Positions 43,545-55,489 are shown, numbered from the stretch's first letter. The stretch: 64,000 nucleotides of DNA from Lepidostoma basale (GCA_022606425.2 JAHDVF020000142.1:186001-250000); one strand, 5' to 3'. Translations and numbers: made by a program. Notes: a model not told the origin generated them from the sequence alone.

Positions 43545-44215
43545 TGCGGACGAGATAAAAGTCTTGATGTCGAAAATGTTTGAGGTTTGCAAGTCAAATG
43601 ATTTAATGATGAATGTGAGAAAGTCAAAAGTTGGTTTTTGAAAGGATTTGGAGCAGGTGAGTGAATTTGCGTATTTAGGTAGCATGTTCACAGCGGATGG
43701 CCGAACGGATAGTGACGTCGAAAGAAAGGTTGGTGCGGGTAACAAAGTGAATGGAGCTTTTAAAATAGTTGAAAGCGAAAATGGCCGTTCACAATGGAGT
43801 TCTGGTCCCAACCCTAATGTATGGAAGCGAAGCATGGAACTGGCAAACAAAGGATGAGAGCAGAATAAATGCGGTAGATATGAGGTCCCTAAGACGTATG
43901 TGTGGTAGAACGATATGCGACAGAATCTCTATTGCTGATATAAGAAATAAATGTAGACCGGAAGAAGGTATTATTAACAAAATTATGAATGGATCGCTGG
44001 GTTGGTTCGGACATATAGAGCGCATAGATGGAAAAAATAATGGTTATAAAGTATACGTTAATAATGTTAATGGAGTACGGAGTCAAGGCAGACCGTGGAA
44101 AACATGGCATGACTTAATTAATCAAATTGTAAAGCCTGGATATGTTAGAAGTCGGAAGAATCGACATTCTCTCTGCCCACCCCTGTGGAGAAACGGCGTG
44201 ATGGTTTGTTGTTGT
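43545..44215 (+). mobile_element. HDQ-LINE distal half, well preserved
   Basis: Ordered readings: MFEVCKSNDLMMNVRKSKV, then EQVSEFAYLGSMFTADGRTD and DVERKVGAGNKVNGAFKIV (43648 on), MKAKMAVHNGVLVPTLMYGS, EAWNWQTKDESRINAVDMRS, LRRMCGRTICDRIS, GSLGWFGHIERIDGKN, RPWKTWHDLINQIVKPGYV and a 3' end ctgtggagaaacggcgtg. It lacks part of the last domain and the tail. It gives the best view of the region between the RT palm and C-terminus of the family. Confidence 0.82.
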
Positions 44216-44404
44216 TGTTACTGTCTTTAGATTATTAATCTGATTTTAAAGAAATATAGTTCGTAATTTCCTTAAATGTGAATTATGTTATTTTTGATTT
44301 CTCTTCGCACCATCAAATTAAATAACGCAAGATATGTAATACACTTAGGAAATTATGTAATTAAAAAACCAAACATATTACAAGTATAATATATCATCCG
44401 AGTT

Positions 44405-44640
44405 TCAACCCTCGGAGAATCCCATTATGTCTACCTTTCGGTTTTGCAGCCTCAGGGCTTCAGTCTGCCACAAGCAGTCTCGGTTTGCCGAGACTTCTTC
44501 GCCATTAACGGTTGTTAAAAAGCACTCTGTCACGCCGTCTTAATATGTTAATTTTGATTAACTTGACGACGCTTAAGTCCTGGCATAGGTCGTACAGCCC
44601 CGTATTGAATCTTCTTCGTTGTCTGTCTGGCACGGAGAAG
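44405..44640 (-). mobile_element. LINE C-terminal relic (third distal-domain type)
   Basis: Minus strand: RRFNTGLYDLCQDLSVVKLI, KINILRRRDRVLFNNR, stop, WRRSLGKPRLLVAD. The layout (ELYDLY.D...VK.IKI.RLRW..HV....RR..G.PRLRW.D) is a distal RT domain. Stops are present. Confidence 0.6.
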
Positions 44641-44679
44641 GTTCGATGATTCTGCAGGGATTTCCTAATAATTAAATGT

Positions 44680-45287
44680 AACTAACTAACTAGCTAACCA
44701 TCACGCCGTCTCCCCGAAGGGGTAGGCAGAAAGAATGGACTGCCACACTTTTCTTTCCTGACATATTTTTCTCGATTCCTCAACATTCATACATCGTGTC
44801 ATGCAAGCGCGTCGATTTCTTTGACTCCTCACATGGCCGACATTTAATATTTGATTTATTTGATCGTGCCACGTTTTCTTCGGTCTTCCTCGAAGAACAC
44901 CATTGTGCACTGCCATTCTAGCTTTTTTGGATAGGTTTTTGTTTGAGATGACTACTTGAAATGCACCATTCACTTTGCTGCCTGCTCCAACCCTTCTTTC
45001 AATATCTCTCTCCACTCGCCCATCTCTTGTAAACATACAACCTAAATACACGAACTCAACTACTTGCTCCAAATTTTCACCATTTACGCTAATGTTGCAG
45101 ACTGTCATGATTTCTTATTTTTCAAAAATCATTACCTTGGACTTATTAACATTCATCAACAGATCATTTCGCATGCATACCTCGTACAGTCAATTCACCA
45201 GGACTTGTAGTTCATGCTCGTTGTCTGCAAGTAGGACAGCGTCATCGGCATACAAGAGACAGCTTACTGACACTCCGCTCATTTTCA
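44680..45287 (-). mobile_element. HDQ-LINE with internal deletion
   Basis: The tail (aactaactaactagctaacc) and 3' end from 44682; RGRPKKTWHDQINQILNV and CMTRCMNVEESRKICQERK are readable. An internal deletion joins this to MAVHNGVL, ISNKNLSKKA, VNGAFQVV, DIERRVGAGSK and, at the right edge, the motif-C area (tgccgatgacgctgtcctac on the minus strand). One open frame of 135 codons crosses the deletion. Confidence 0.8.
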
Positions 45288-45317
45288 ATTAATATATAAG
45301 CTTTACTTTATTTCATC

Positions 45318-45705
45318 ATCAGCCGTCTGTCATCCACTGCTGAATGTAGGCCTCTCCCAAAGCCCGCCACCGCCCCCTATCCATTGCCGCTCCCATCCAT
45401 CCATGTCCAGCAATCCCATTCAGATCGTCGGTCCAGCGGGCAGGGGGACGTCAAACTCTACAGAATCCTGTACGCGGTCTCCACTCCAGAACCCGTCTTC
45501 CCCATCGATTGTCGGTTCTCCGACAGATATGGCCAGCCCACCGCCACTTCAGCCCGCCTATCCGTAGAGCCACATCAGTCACCTTGGTTTGTTGTCGAAT
45601 AAATTCGTTTCTAAATCTGTCGCTCAAGGTTATTCCAAGCATGACTCTTTCCATGGCGCGCTGGGCAACCTTGAATCTGTAGACTAGACCTTTTGTCAAT
45701 TACTT
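45318..45705 (-). mobile_element. AMER-LINE fragment
   Basis: From the catcatcagccgtctgtcat 3' end to LTKGLVYRFKVAQRAMERVM at the right. LKWRWAGHICRRTDNRWGRR and VLEWRPRTGF are intact in a frame of 82 codons. Confidence 0.8.
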
Positions 45706-45729
45706 TATTTAATTTCTGTTAAATAATAC

Positions 45730-45910
45730 TCTTCTTCTTCTACTTCTTAGTAGCGGCCTGTCTGGTAATCTTTTGCTGCTAGTATTATTATATTTGACAA
45801 TTTTTGCAATTTTTCTATTCTCTATGCGGTCCACATGATCTCTCAAAATGCGCCTTTTGCTTTTCCCCCGCCTTAATATGCCTTCAGCACCATAGACAGA
45901 CCTTTTCTTC
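45730..45910 (-). mobile_element. LINE relic, same family as 1220
   Basis: Minus reading SVYGAEGILRRGKSKRRILR, DHVDRIENRKIAKIVK and RLPDRPLLRS, with a 3' (GAA)-like tail (ttcttcttctacttctt, 45732-45748). Confidence 0.6.
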
Positions 45911-46504
45911 TTTGTTTTTGGTCAAACTATACATATTAGATAGATCCTACGAACTTTATGTGTAGTAAACTAGTAAACAATGGCACAAGCTAAGTTGTCC
46001 AACTTATTGAACAATGACGCCGTGTTGAACTTGCGTAGTCCCAGCGTCTTACATGATGTATTGTGGAAAGTTAAGAATACTTGTAATTATTTTTTATACA
46101 TAATGTAAATTGGGGCATCCCACGTAGTTAAAACACGAGGACTTTTATACATTGATTACTACTACTCCGAGATTCCTAAAGTATTCATCTCTTTGGACAA
46201 AAACGACACAAAAGTTAATAGAAGTTTGTTATTCCCAGATTAATAGCAAAATTAAAAAAAAAAACAAATGAAGAACTTTACAATATTTTGGAAACCAAGT
46301 TTTCACTTTTAAGAATCAAGCATAATGAATAAGCTCACAGAATAAAAAAAAACTGCTGCCTAAACTGTAACTACTACTAACTAAAATTTGAGTAAGACTT
46401 CAACTTACTCGAATCCGAAATTAAGTGTTTTTTTATTATTCTTACCATGGAATACGTTCATGGGTGTGATTTTTTGTAGAATAACGAATATTTTGATTTG
46501 ATTA
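45911..46504. other. unassigned
   Basis: No feature recognised. Confidence 0.35.
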
Positions 46505-46825
46505 AATAATGCCTTTTAAGGGTCATTAGGATGGTTTAGATACATGGAAAAATGCATAAATAAAAAACGATGAAGAAAATATATCTAAACGACGTTAACG
46601 GTACTGGAAAAATAGGAAGACCAAGGAAAACGTGGAATGATTAAATCAATCAATTATCAAATGTCTGCCACGTGAGGCATCAGAGAAATCAATGTACGTG
46701 CATGACACGATGTATGTACGAGTATGTTGAATGTAGAACGAATGTTGGAAGCTAAGGAAGTGTGTCAGTAAATAACAGTTTGGCGGTCCATTGTTTTGTG
46801 TGAGACGGCGTGATGGTTAGTGCGT
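46505..46825 (+). mobile_element. HDQ-LINE relic, strongly decayed
   Basis: YLNDVNGTGKIGRPRKTWND (46590 on), then catgacacgatgtatgtacg, gtttggcggtccattg and gacggcgtgatggttag. It has many frameshifts, and the tail is nearly gone. Confidence 0.65.
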
Positions 46826-47774
46826 ACGTCTTTAATTATTCAATAACACCCGTATTAGTAAAATGTTTGTTTTTATTGTATGAAAACGATGGTACCAAAC
46901 GACTGAAAATATAATCTCCACATTTAGTTAGGATGTTGCTTAAATAAATAATTGCAGTTAGATCAAAATAATCAAATCTATTTTCAGGACACCATACTAC
47001 CAAAAAGCCCAATAATATTTTTATAAAAAACATATTTTTGTAAAAAACGTAATATTTTTATAAAAAACATATTTTGTGAAAATTTTACTGTTCAATAATA
47101 ACTGATTCAACCAGTAAAACCCTTAAATGTAATAATTACTTATAATTTCTTCTATATTCGCCATAACTTGCGGATTCATGTCAAAGAAACAAAAAGTATG
47201 TTCAAGGCGTTTTTACAAACCGGAAAATCTTCTTTTCTTCAAAGAATGGCGATTTTTTACTTAATTTCGTATAACAAAATGTATTTTGCAAAGAATGAGA
47301 TGAAAAAACGAAAAAGTCTGTAACCATTTTTTGGCTCTGCCTACAAAGGGAGCATTATGTTGATTTTGTTATACAGAAATGTGGTTTATTCACTCGAGGT
47401 TAAATAAATGTTTCTTTAGCTAATGTCATCGGAATACACTAAGTGGATGCTGAGAGGGTGGAAATATAAGGCATAAGTTTGCGTCTGGTTATGTTCGTAT
47501 AAAATGTGCGAGTATAATATCACATGGCCTGCGAGATGGGTATTTATATCCGTTCACTGGACTAGCGGTGGCCGACGGGAAGGGTATACAGTTAACTCCC
47601 ATTTTGCGCAATCGAAAACTGTTAGAAGTTATGAATATTCAAGTCATTTCATTGCGTTGCTACACCCTAACGCCATCTATGAAGATTGTATTCAGAAGAT
47701 TGTAAGCAGAAGATCTTTTTAACGCAACGTGAAAGGCTACCGCCATTAGCGCATTGCTAGAAACCGCCTGGAGA
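46826..47774. other. unassigned
   Basis: Nothing recognised. The 47500-47770 patch is richer in G+C, with a 72-codon frame at 47504-47722 that lacks any family feature. Confidence 0.35.
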
Positions 47775-48085
47775 TGTCATGAATAAACTACCGTGCAAAG
47801 GGTGGTGTTGTAGATTAACATATATACAACTTCCAAAAATTTGTCAGACATGGTGGTCATAAGAAAAAATGTGGAATGGGGAATGTTGTATTACATAAAG
47901 CGTGCGCTTAACCCAACCAATGACAGGTCATAATTCCTGTTAATACCCCGATCAACCATATTCTGTTTCCAATTTGCATCTTCGTCTCGATTGAGATACA
48001 ATTAATTATTTAATTGATAACCCGCAATGGGTAAATTCCAGTATTCGTCTACAAGTATTTGTGTTCATTCAAAATGTTGTAGATT
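47775..48085. mobile_element. Foldback family F, copy 3 (one arm)
   Basis: The core edge and right arm only: acttccaaaaatttgtcaga, ggtggtcataag, cccaaccaatgacaggtcat, cgtctcgattgagatacaat and the outer arm cccgcaatgggtaaattcca, tctacaagtatttgtgttca. The left arm is deleted. Confidence 0.65.
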
Positions 48086-48154
48086 TTCTTTAATTAAATT
48101 AATAAACATTATACAAGACACAATAATTAAAAAAGTTTTTTTCTACTGTTTTAC

Positions 48155-48241
48155 TAAAAATAGAAGTAGTTCAAAAAACATATTTTTATTTAATTATTAT
48201 TTAAAATTTAATCAAAAGATATTTTGGATTATTCGATTATC
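48155..48241 (+). repeat. Decayed HH-element end
   Basis: atagaagtagttcaaaaaac, tttttatttaattattattt and attattcgattatc match the right end of 42504-42758. The motif part is missing. Confidence 0.5.
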
Positions 48242-48607
48242 TTAAAAACGTAATATAAATTCTTAGGCTTTACGTTATTAAGTTATATTGAATCGATTTC
48301 TACAAAATAATGCGAGTTAATAAGGCGATTTTGTCTTTCTTAGATATAACAGATACGGCTTACGCATTGGGCTGGCGCGGAAGGATGCGGCTTGGCACGT
48401 AGAGCGGGACTGAAGCTCTTGGAAGCACCAAGGAAGTGTTACCAATTCCAACTTTCCTCTTGTCAGCGAGAACATAAAATTAAGATTATCGCAGATGATA
48501 TGGATGACAACCAGTTTCAGAAATCGTCGCAATCTTCGTTATAAGGGAGATCGTATGATTGGAAACCTAATATTAATTTCGGTCCTGATTATAACGTTGA
48601 CTCTACT

Positions 48608-49000
48608 GAACAAACAAACAAACAAACAAACCATCACGCCGTTTCCCCGCAGGGGTAGACAGAAAGAATGGACCGCCATACTACTCTATCCTGGCAAACC
48701 TCTCTAGCTTCCTCCACATTCATACAACGAGTCATACACGGACGTCGATTCCTCCGACTTCTAACATGACCAACCTTTAAAATTTGATTAATTTGGTCAT
48801 GCCATGTTTTCCTCGGTCTGCCTCGACTTCTCACCCCATTTACATCATTAACGTATACTTTCTTAACAATTCTTTCTCCATCCATGCGTTCCATATGTCC
48901 GAACCAACGCAGCGATCCTTTCATAATTTTGTTCATAATACCTTCTTCCGCTCTACATTCCATTCTTATATCAGCATTTGAGATTCTGTCGTATATATTG
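48608..49000 (-). mobile_element. HDQ-LINE fragment, best-preserved C-terminus
   Basis: 109 codons open: MECRAEEGIMNKIMKGSLRW, FGHMERMDGERIVKKVYVND, VNGVRSRGRPRKTWHDQINQ, VGHVRSRRNRRPCMTRCMNV, EEAREVCQDRVVWRSILSVY, PCGETA. The tail is AAAC-type (aacaaacaaacaaacaaacc, 48609-48631), unlike the GTTA tail of the others, perhaps from tail mutation and spread. Confidence 0.85.
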
Positions 49001-49293
49001 ACTCTACTGAGTCCGGAATATTATGGAGTTATCAAATTGAATTAGATTTTGCATTGTTGAGCGTTAACATACAACAAGCAACCTTTTTATCAAACTTCAC
49101 GAGCTTAAAATAATCCCTTATATAATACATTCACTTCCTTGCGGTATGACCTATTTCCATGTAAGTAAGAAAAATAAAAAAATGGTTGAAATAATATAAA
49201 TCACAAAGAATTTAATTACATTATATGCAGTATTTATATTATACAAAACAGAATAATAATCATTTTAACGTAATATAAAATTATAATTATGTT
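49001..49293. other. unassigned
   Basis: No feature recognised. Confidence 0.35.
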
Positions 49294-49455
49294 ATTTCGG
49301 GTGGTGATCTAGGGGATAGAACGCTCGGCTCCTGATCTAGGGACTTGGGTTCAGGCTTGGACACGAACAGATTCCTTCTTCAAAATAATGAGCTATTTTT
49401 CGCTCATATTGAAGATTGTAAAAATAATTCTCAAGCCATTAATTCAAATCCTCAG
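49294..49455 (+). mobile_element. SINE-B copy
   Basis: Box A-like gtggtgatctaggggatag, box B cttgggttcaggcttgg, then a body gattccttcttcaaaataat and gctcatattgaagattgt. Distinct from SINE-A in head and body. Confidence 0.6.
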
Positions 49456-49564
49456 AGTAAGTCTTTAAAAAATCGTTTTTTTAATTAGCATTCACCTGAG
49501 AGAAAATAAAAGAGTAAAAAGTACCGCAGTCTCGAATCAAGAAGAAAAGGTACATTGATGATCT

Positions 49565-49880
49565 TAGGATTTAAAATACTCCGTAACCTCATTGATAGCC
49601 CATACCTATAAGAGTGTTATGGCCTCAATGCACCGGACAGGTATGCTCGCGCTAGAAGACATGATCTGTTGTGCATACCGCATAGCAGAACAAATGTCAT
49701 GGCGCAGCATACAATGACCCGGGGTATGGTGCTCTTGAATGAGGTGTCAGTCGATGTGGACATTCTCCAAATGACGTATGCGTCCTTTAAGGACATACCA
49801 CAATTGTTTTATTTTATGTAAAATGTATACAGTAATTGGGTTCTAAAGACCTGTCGCATACAAAAAAAAAAAAAAAATAA
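49565..49880 (+). mobile_element. LINE C-terminal relic with poly(A)
   Basis: Readings in two frames: APDRYARARRHDLLCIPHSR, TNVMARSI, then MVLLNEVSVDVDILQMTYAS and FKDIPQLFYFM. The layout (R.RH...L..P..RTN........LLN......DI....F..F) is the end of a Jockey/I-type RT. Ends in 16 or more A residues at 49862-49877. Confidence 0.7.
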
Positions 49881-49899
49881 GGATTAATCTTAAGCTTCT

Positions 49900-50040
49900 T
49901 AAATCGTCATTTTTATTTTTTCTATATTCACCTTGTGTTCACTTTGTGTTACAATAATATACAACACTGATGAGGGGCTTCTGTGTCCGAAACACTTTTG
50001 TGTTAATTTTATTTTAATTTTCAATAAAGTGTTGGTTATA
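49900..50040 (+). mobile_element. Penelope-like element 3' relic
   Basis: Matches the PLE 3' end at 41345-41410 (gaggggcttctgtgtccgaa ... aataaagtgttgg). No coding part. Confidence 0.6.
49967..50004 (+). ncRNA. Hammerhead-like motif, canonical core
   Basis: CTGATGA (49967-49973), a short GG/CC-based stem II directly joined to the core (no extra base), GAAAC at 49989, a real stem III hairpin ACAC-tttt-GTGT, then TT where cleavage would fall after T50004. Of the motifs here it has the most canonical core, though its stem I partner is unclear. Confidence 0.5.
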
Positions 50041-50551
50041 AAGAAATAAACAGTATAAACATTTTTCTGGGCACCAATAAAATTGTGTTATGTATATTCG
50101 TACTTAAATCCTTTGGAAAAAATAGAAATAACAGGATAGCTACGAATCGTTGTGATTTTACTGGGCCGTTTGAATTTAAAATATATTTCCTAAAAGTAAA
50201 AATGAAGGCTTGTTTACTTTCAAAATATACTGTAAAATTAATCAGTTGTACTGAGAAAAATATTTTTAAAAGCATTTATGAAATATCGAAATATTCCCAA
50301 TAAATCCGTTATTGGGAAGCAGGTGTATTGGTTTATATGTATTTTATATGAAAGTCAACGTGAGTTGAGACTTATTGAAACATCCGAAATCAATTAATTT
50401 ATTCCGTTATCTTTTACTGACAAGCCTTTTGGAAAAAAATATATTCCTGTTGATCTAATTTTCATGGACTTCGAAAGGAGTACGAAAAGGTGGACCACGT
50501 ATTATTATTTTTTGAAATATATCGTGATCAATTATTTACTTTAAAAAAAAT
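50041..50551. other. unassigned
   Basis: No feature recognised. Confidence 0.35.
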
Positions 50552-51008
50552 AACCAACTTACCAACACGCCGTCTCCCCGAAGGGGTACGCAAAAATAGC
50601 TCGATAACTAGATGGACCGCCACACTTTTCTTTCCTGATATATATTTCTCTCGCTTTCTCAACATTCATACATCGTGTCATGCACGCGCGGCGATTTCTA
50701 TTACTCCTCACGTGGCCGACATTTAATATTTGATTTATTTGATCGTGCCACGTTTTCCTCGGTCTTCCTCTATTTCAAGTTCCATTTAAATCGTTAAAAT
50801 ATACTTTTTTTTACCATTCTCTCTTCGTTCATTCTTTCCATATGTCCAAAACATCCTAATGATTCTTTCATTATTTTGTTCATAACACCATCATTCACTT
50901 CTGATATTTTCATTCGACACTATACCATACACAGAGTACGCGCTCAGGCGTCTAAGAGATCTCATTTCTAATGCTTTTATTCTACTTCCATCATTCTTTT
51001 TTCTATAA
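50552..51008 (-). mobile_element. HDQ-LINE fragment
   Basis: 3' end aacacgccgtctccccgaag with a small insertion (atagctcgataactag) after the GGTA(C)GC block, then HDQINQILNVGHV- and KALEMRSLRRL-type readings on the minus strand out to 51008. The tail is degraded. Confidence 0.75.
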
Positions 51009-51049
51009 AGGTCGGTACAAGAAAACTCTATATAAGTACAATATTTTAT

Positions 51050-51475
51050 GAAATTTAATTGTATCTCAATAGAGACGAAGATGAAAACTGGAAACTGAAT
51101 ATGGATGATCAAGGTGTTTACAGGACTTATTACCTGTCATTGGTTGGGTTAAGCGCACGCTTTATGTAATTACAACATTCCCCATTCCACCTATTTCTTT
51201 ATGACCATGTTAGACAAATTTTGGAGGTTGTATATATGTTACAAATCTATACTTATCTTTAAATGTCAGTTTCAATATGCCATCTGTGTAGATTTGATAA
51301 CATATGTTAATCTTTTTAAGATTAATCTATATAATCCACACACTATTGCATCTTTTGCATCCACACAGTTTGCATCTTCGTCTCTATTGAGATACAATTA
51401 AATTTCATGAATTAATCACCCACCGTGGGTGAAATCCAGTATTCGTATACAAGTAAAGTACACATTCACAAAAAA
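51050..51475. mobile_element. Foldback family F, copy 4
   Basis: Left arm ttgtatctcaatagagacga ... cctgtcattggttgggttaa ... attccccattccacc ... tttggaggttgtatatat. The right arm is truncated to its last 25 bp (cttcgtctctattgagatac), followed by the outer arm cccaccgtgggtgaaatcca. It is the mirror case of copy 2: here the other arm was lost. Confidence 0.65.
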
Positions 51476-52257
51476 TATTTACAATATTTTACTTTAATAA
51501 CGTCTTATTGAAACAACCAAAAGTAAAATGTAAAATTAAACCATCACAAATATGATAAATTTAATCGCCATAGTGAGGGCTGGCCTCATTTACAATAAAC
51601 AAATATATCTCTAACTGTGGCTTATTGCAGCTGATACAGGTAGTCCAAATTCAACATAATATTACTTACAGTAGTCAGGAAATAAAGTATTAAGTTATAT
51701 AATATACGATCATACACGAGCTGCAGATGTAGTCTGCCGCAGTTTGAAACCATCCCTTTTGGACTGCAAATGTAGCCAGTCGTAATAAAACAAAATACGG
51801 GTCTAATACAAACTTGGAAATCCCTTGTGATTCAAACCTAGGGCTTCAACGAATTTTCTATTTACCAACGATGTTGAAAAATACATCAGGTATTCGGATA
51901 ATGAAAATGTTAAGCTTTTCTTAATTATATTATTGATGGTTGTGGTTTTTATTTTGTAAAACTCCATTATGAATTATAATGAAAACGCGATTGCTTTATT
52001 ATCCATAAAGTTAAACCGATAAAGCAATCGTTTCCGTTATAATTTGATTTCTCAATTCCAATGATTCAGTTCTTCTTTAGAGATTTGAATGTATTTTTAA
52101 AATGGTCGGATGATCGTTAATTTTTTCAGTCAGATATAAAGTGAACGCATACATAATAACTTCTTATTTCTATACTAAATTGGTCATGAAATTTTTTACA
52201 CCCTAATTTTCCACGTATTCTTTCGAGCTTAGCTGTATTTACATTTTAACTAGATGT
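51476..52257. other. unassigned, with one short hairpin
   Basis: aaaacgcgattgctttatta and ataaagcaatcgtttcc (51980-52035) form a hairpin with arms of about 28 bp, flanked by G-unit-like gaattataatg. Otherwise nothing. Confidence 0.4.
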
Positions 52258-52475
52258 AATAAAAATAATTTAATAAAATGATGTATTTAATAACTACCTA
52301 CTTCCACTTTTTTCTGTATTTTCACAGCAACCGCTATTTCCACAGCAACTGATTACAGCTAGCCTGCTGAAATCGATTGCTATAAAAACAAAAAGTGGAG
52401 GTAATTATTGAATACTACGTTTTATATAATTATTATTTAAAATGAACTTTAGTAAAATCATTAGATTATCCTAGA
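52258..52475. repeat. Inverted HH-element pair, diverged
   Basis: Same plan as 42504-42758: acctacttccacttttttct ... cagcaaccgct facing gattgctataaaaacaaaaa, gtggaggtaattattgaata, with the asymmetric end gaactttagtaaaatcat. The plus motif CTGATTA, CAGC-tagcct-GCTG, GAAATCGAT is a degenerate hammerhead layout. Confidence 0.6.
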
Positions 52476-52537
52476 AGTTTTAGTTTAAGAAAACTTATAC
52501 ATTTTCCTCCATTCCTTCATCACAATTTTATTTTTAT

Positions 52538-52806
52538 TTAAAAAAGAGTGCAATCATCGTATACGCTTAGTAATATTTCACTTATTTTTGTCAATTTTTT
52601 TTTAAATTCTTCTTTTAGTTCCGACCATTTGACATAATGATGTCGTTGTCTTGTGTCTATATCATTATTTATGATCCTTGTAGTCGCACAGTGATTTACA
52701 TATGTTGGTGGTTGATTACTAATGATTCTACAAATACGAAAAAAATGTTTAAAAAATGTTCTTTGTAAAAAATGAAAAAAAAGGCGTTGTTTTTTTTCAA
52801 TGCATA
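52538..52806 (-). other. Unrecognised open frame without ATG
   Basis: About 88 sense codons on the minus strand, ending YDDCTLF and TAA at 52538. Parts look protein-like (NQPPTYVNHCATTRI, HYVKWSELKEEFKKKL, ISEILLSVYDD), while the 5' part comes from T-rich sequence. It lies between two HH-type inverted repeats. I do not recognise the family. Confidence 0.25.
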
Positions 52807-52825
52807 TTTAGTTATCCACTAAAGA

Positions 52826-52930
52826 TTGTGTCTTCGACTGGCTTCGGTAGGTCGCTGCCATCTTCTGGAGTCTGAAACGGAAAACAGCGGCGAGCTGTCG
52901 ATACCGGTTGAAGACACAAACATTTTTGAA
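52826..52930. repeat. Imperfect inverted repeat, HH-like
   Basis: gtgtcttcgactggcttcgg faces gtcgataccggttgaagaca. Between them lie gtctgaaacgg and agcggcgagctgtcgatacc. The phrase CTGTCGATACCGG resembles the 19061 element. Confidence 0.45.
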
Positions 52931-53051
52931 TATTTATTAAATATTCATCCAAAACATTTTTATTCTTTAATTTCATTACAAAAAAAATTTAATTTGTCGA
53001 ATTTTTTTTTAGTTTAAAATAAAGTTTGGCAAGATATTCTAAAATTTTAAA

Positions 53052-53480
53052 TTAAACTAAACTAACTAACTAACCATCACGCCGTCTCCCCGAAAGGGTA
53101 GGCAGAAAGAATGGACTGTCACACTTTTACTAATGCGACACTCCATCCTTCTCTTTTCGCCCCGCGGGAGACGCGGTGTGATGGGTTGCGAACCTCATCG
53201 CCACCCACCCACACCCACAAAATGAATCTAAAACAAATAATATAAAATACAATGATATAAAATATAATAACAAAATTAAAATAATTACAATATGTTATTT
53301 TCAGATGGTGCACATATTGTCTATTTAATTTATGTTCCATGTATCCACCGCTTTTTTAATTTGGCACATAATGTAATAACATATTATGTTTTTTTCGATG
53401 TTGCACATGTTGACATGGACGATCCGGACTTTTGTGTTTATTTAATTTATGTTACACGTATCCACCGTTTTTTTTTAAAT
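53052..53480 (-). mobile_element. Non-autonomous element with HDQ-LINE tail, second copy
   Basis: Reverse orientation of 24620-24993: tail aactaactaactaacc, HDQ 3' end to about 53128, then ccatccttctcttttcgccc, cgcgggagacgcggtgtgat and agatggtgcacatattgtct. The far end has an internal partial repeat (tatttaatttatgtt...cgtatccaccg-type at about 53320 and 53438). Confidence 0.6.
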
Positions 53481-53824
53481 TACCTGTAATAAGGCACTAA
53501 ACCAGTAAGAATTAAAAATAATATTGAAGAAATTATTCAAATTGCCATTGGAACAAATAAAAAAATTATTTTGACAATTAAATTTTTTTAATGTGTTTTA
53601 ATTTATGTAATTGAAAAAACAGTCTTATTTTAAGAAATTCTTATTGCCACGTGACAACGACTTTGAAATATCGTAAGCCTCGGCTAATGATGTCTTAATG
53701 TTTCCAGTTTCCTGGTTATGTTGTAATGGAAATGAATTTCTATAAACCAACAAATATTTTGGTACGTTACGTATTATTCTAAAATGTGTTTTGATTGTAT
53801 AAAGAACGAAATTATAATTATTGA

Positions 53825-54050
53825 ATTTAATGAAAACGTATATTTTATAGACGTTTTACAATTTTTAATTGGGATGAGACATGTTTTGCTTTGTTAATGC
53901 ATTTTCAAATGTCTACGATTCACGTCTTCGTAACATTTGATAACGGCTTATCAAGGCGAAATATGTCATTCTCACAAAATATTACAAAACTTGGGTTTTC
54001 ATTGATATAAATAAATTGTTTCTGCCTTAATAATTAAACAAGGGTTATTT
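53825..54050. repeat. G-unit inverted repeat
   Basis: tgaaaacgtatattttatag ... gggatgagacatgttttgct faces aaggcgaaatatgtcattct ... aaaacttgggttttcattga, with a loop of about 60 bp. Confidence 0.6.
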
Positions 54051-55489
54051 TATTCTTTTTTACGTTGTGTTTTTGATCCATATTTGAATAAATATAACTG
54101 GATTTTGAATTTAAAAAAAATATTTCACTTATCACAGACATGTTTTGGTTATAACATAATGTTGTTTTAAGGTACGAAATTTAAAAATTAAATAGGTAAA
54201 ATTAAGTTTTGTTATGCAAGTGTAGATATTTTATTGTTATTCTTTAAAATTTCAATAAAAAGAGTTGATTTTTTTTAAGAAATAGTAAATAACGAAATTA
54301 ACACATACTCGTACATCTTCTTTACAAAAAGATCAACCAATGCCAGAAAGTATTTTTCTTCATTTTTTAATTGTGATTTTACCATCCTTACTTGATGTGT
54401 AGGAAGTTGGAACTATTCTCCGGTAATGAAATACTTTAGAGGCAAAGAGTGATATTAACTAGGATAAGGCAAATCTGAATGGGAAGACGTAACTCAAAGA
54501 CTTCCTTCCTATTCAAAGCCAGCAGACTTATCCATTTTCCGACTGCGTCATTCTCGAAGCGCATTCGGGGCGTTTCCTTTACCTCTTATTTAACACTAGG
54601 AGCAGTACTATATAAGTTTAACCATAAAAACGACGAGAAATTTTTCGTTGTAAACAATATTTATAATTAAATATTGTATAAAGTTATACATCATCGTTAA
54701 TGACAACACTTATTAGGTGTTGTTCTAATTTATGACCCATTAAATTTAGTAGTTTGTAATTAATACGAGTGAAAAACGTGCGTTTTCCATAAGTTTTATT
54801 ATTTATTAAGGATCATGTTAATTGTTCACAGCTTATTTTTCTTAAATCATAAGGCTGATACCATCATAATCCACAATGCCAACCCTAACTGGTCTCTTAT
54901 TCCTTGATCAATAAAAAAATCTTTGACTTTACCATAAACCCTAAATCTTCCCATGCCCTATTTGGGAGGAACACTCCGGGCTATATGTTACATCTTGACC
55001 CAGCATATCACAACCACCAAATCACATTTCTAACAACGATTCCGACAGACCTAAGAGGAACAGTCATTAGAGCTGAAGTTCTGTAAGCCAGAAGATGATC
55101 CAAGTCCAACATATTCAGAGTAAATATAAGTAACCAACTAGATGCAGCAATCCATGAACCATTAGACAAATAATCTAATGTTTCTTGGACAAATAAAAGG
55201 ACGAAGATCTAGTGTCGAAATTGAGACCAGGAGACAAGAGAAATTATAGCCAATTTTAATCACTGTTATACTTGTTATAACACCGACCTGGAGAACAAGA
55301 AGCATTGGGAACCAAACGATAACAACTAACAATATTCCTTATTAACTGAAAATAAAACGGGCCTTAGACGGCTGTTAGAATAGAAAATACGTTGAAAATA
55401 TAATCTGTTAGAAGAGTTAAATCTTTATATGATTAGAGTGTCAAATGAAGGTATATTAGGTGGATGCAGTGAGAACGAAAGCGTTATGA
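54051..55489. other. unassigned 1.4 kb
   Basis: The 54900-55380 part is less AT-rich, with a 60-codon frame (54904-55086) that has no recognised domain. It may be an old retroelement body. Confidence 0.3.
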
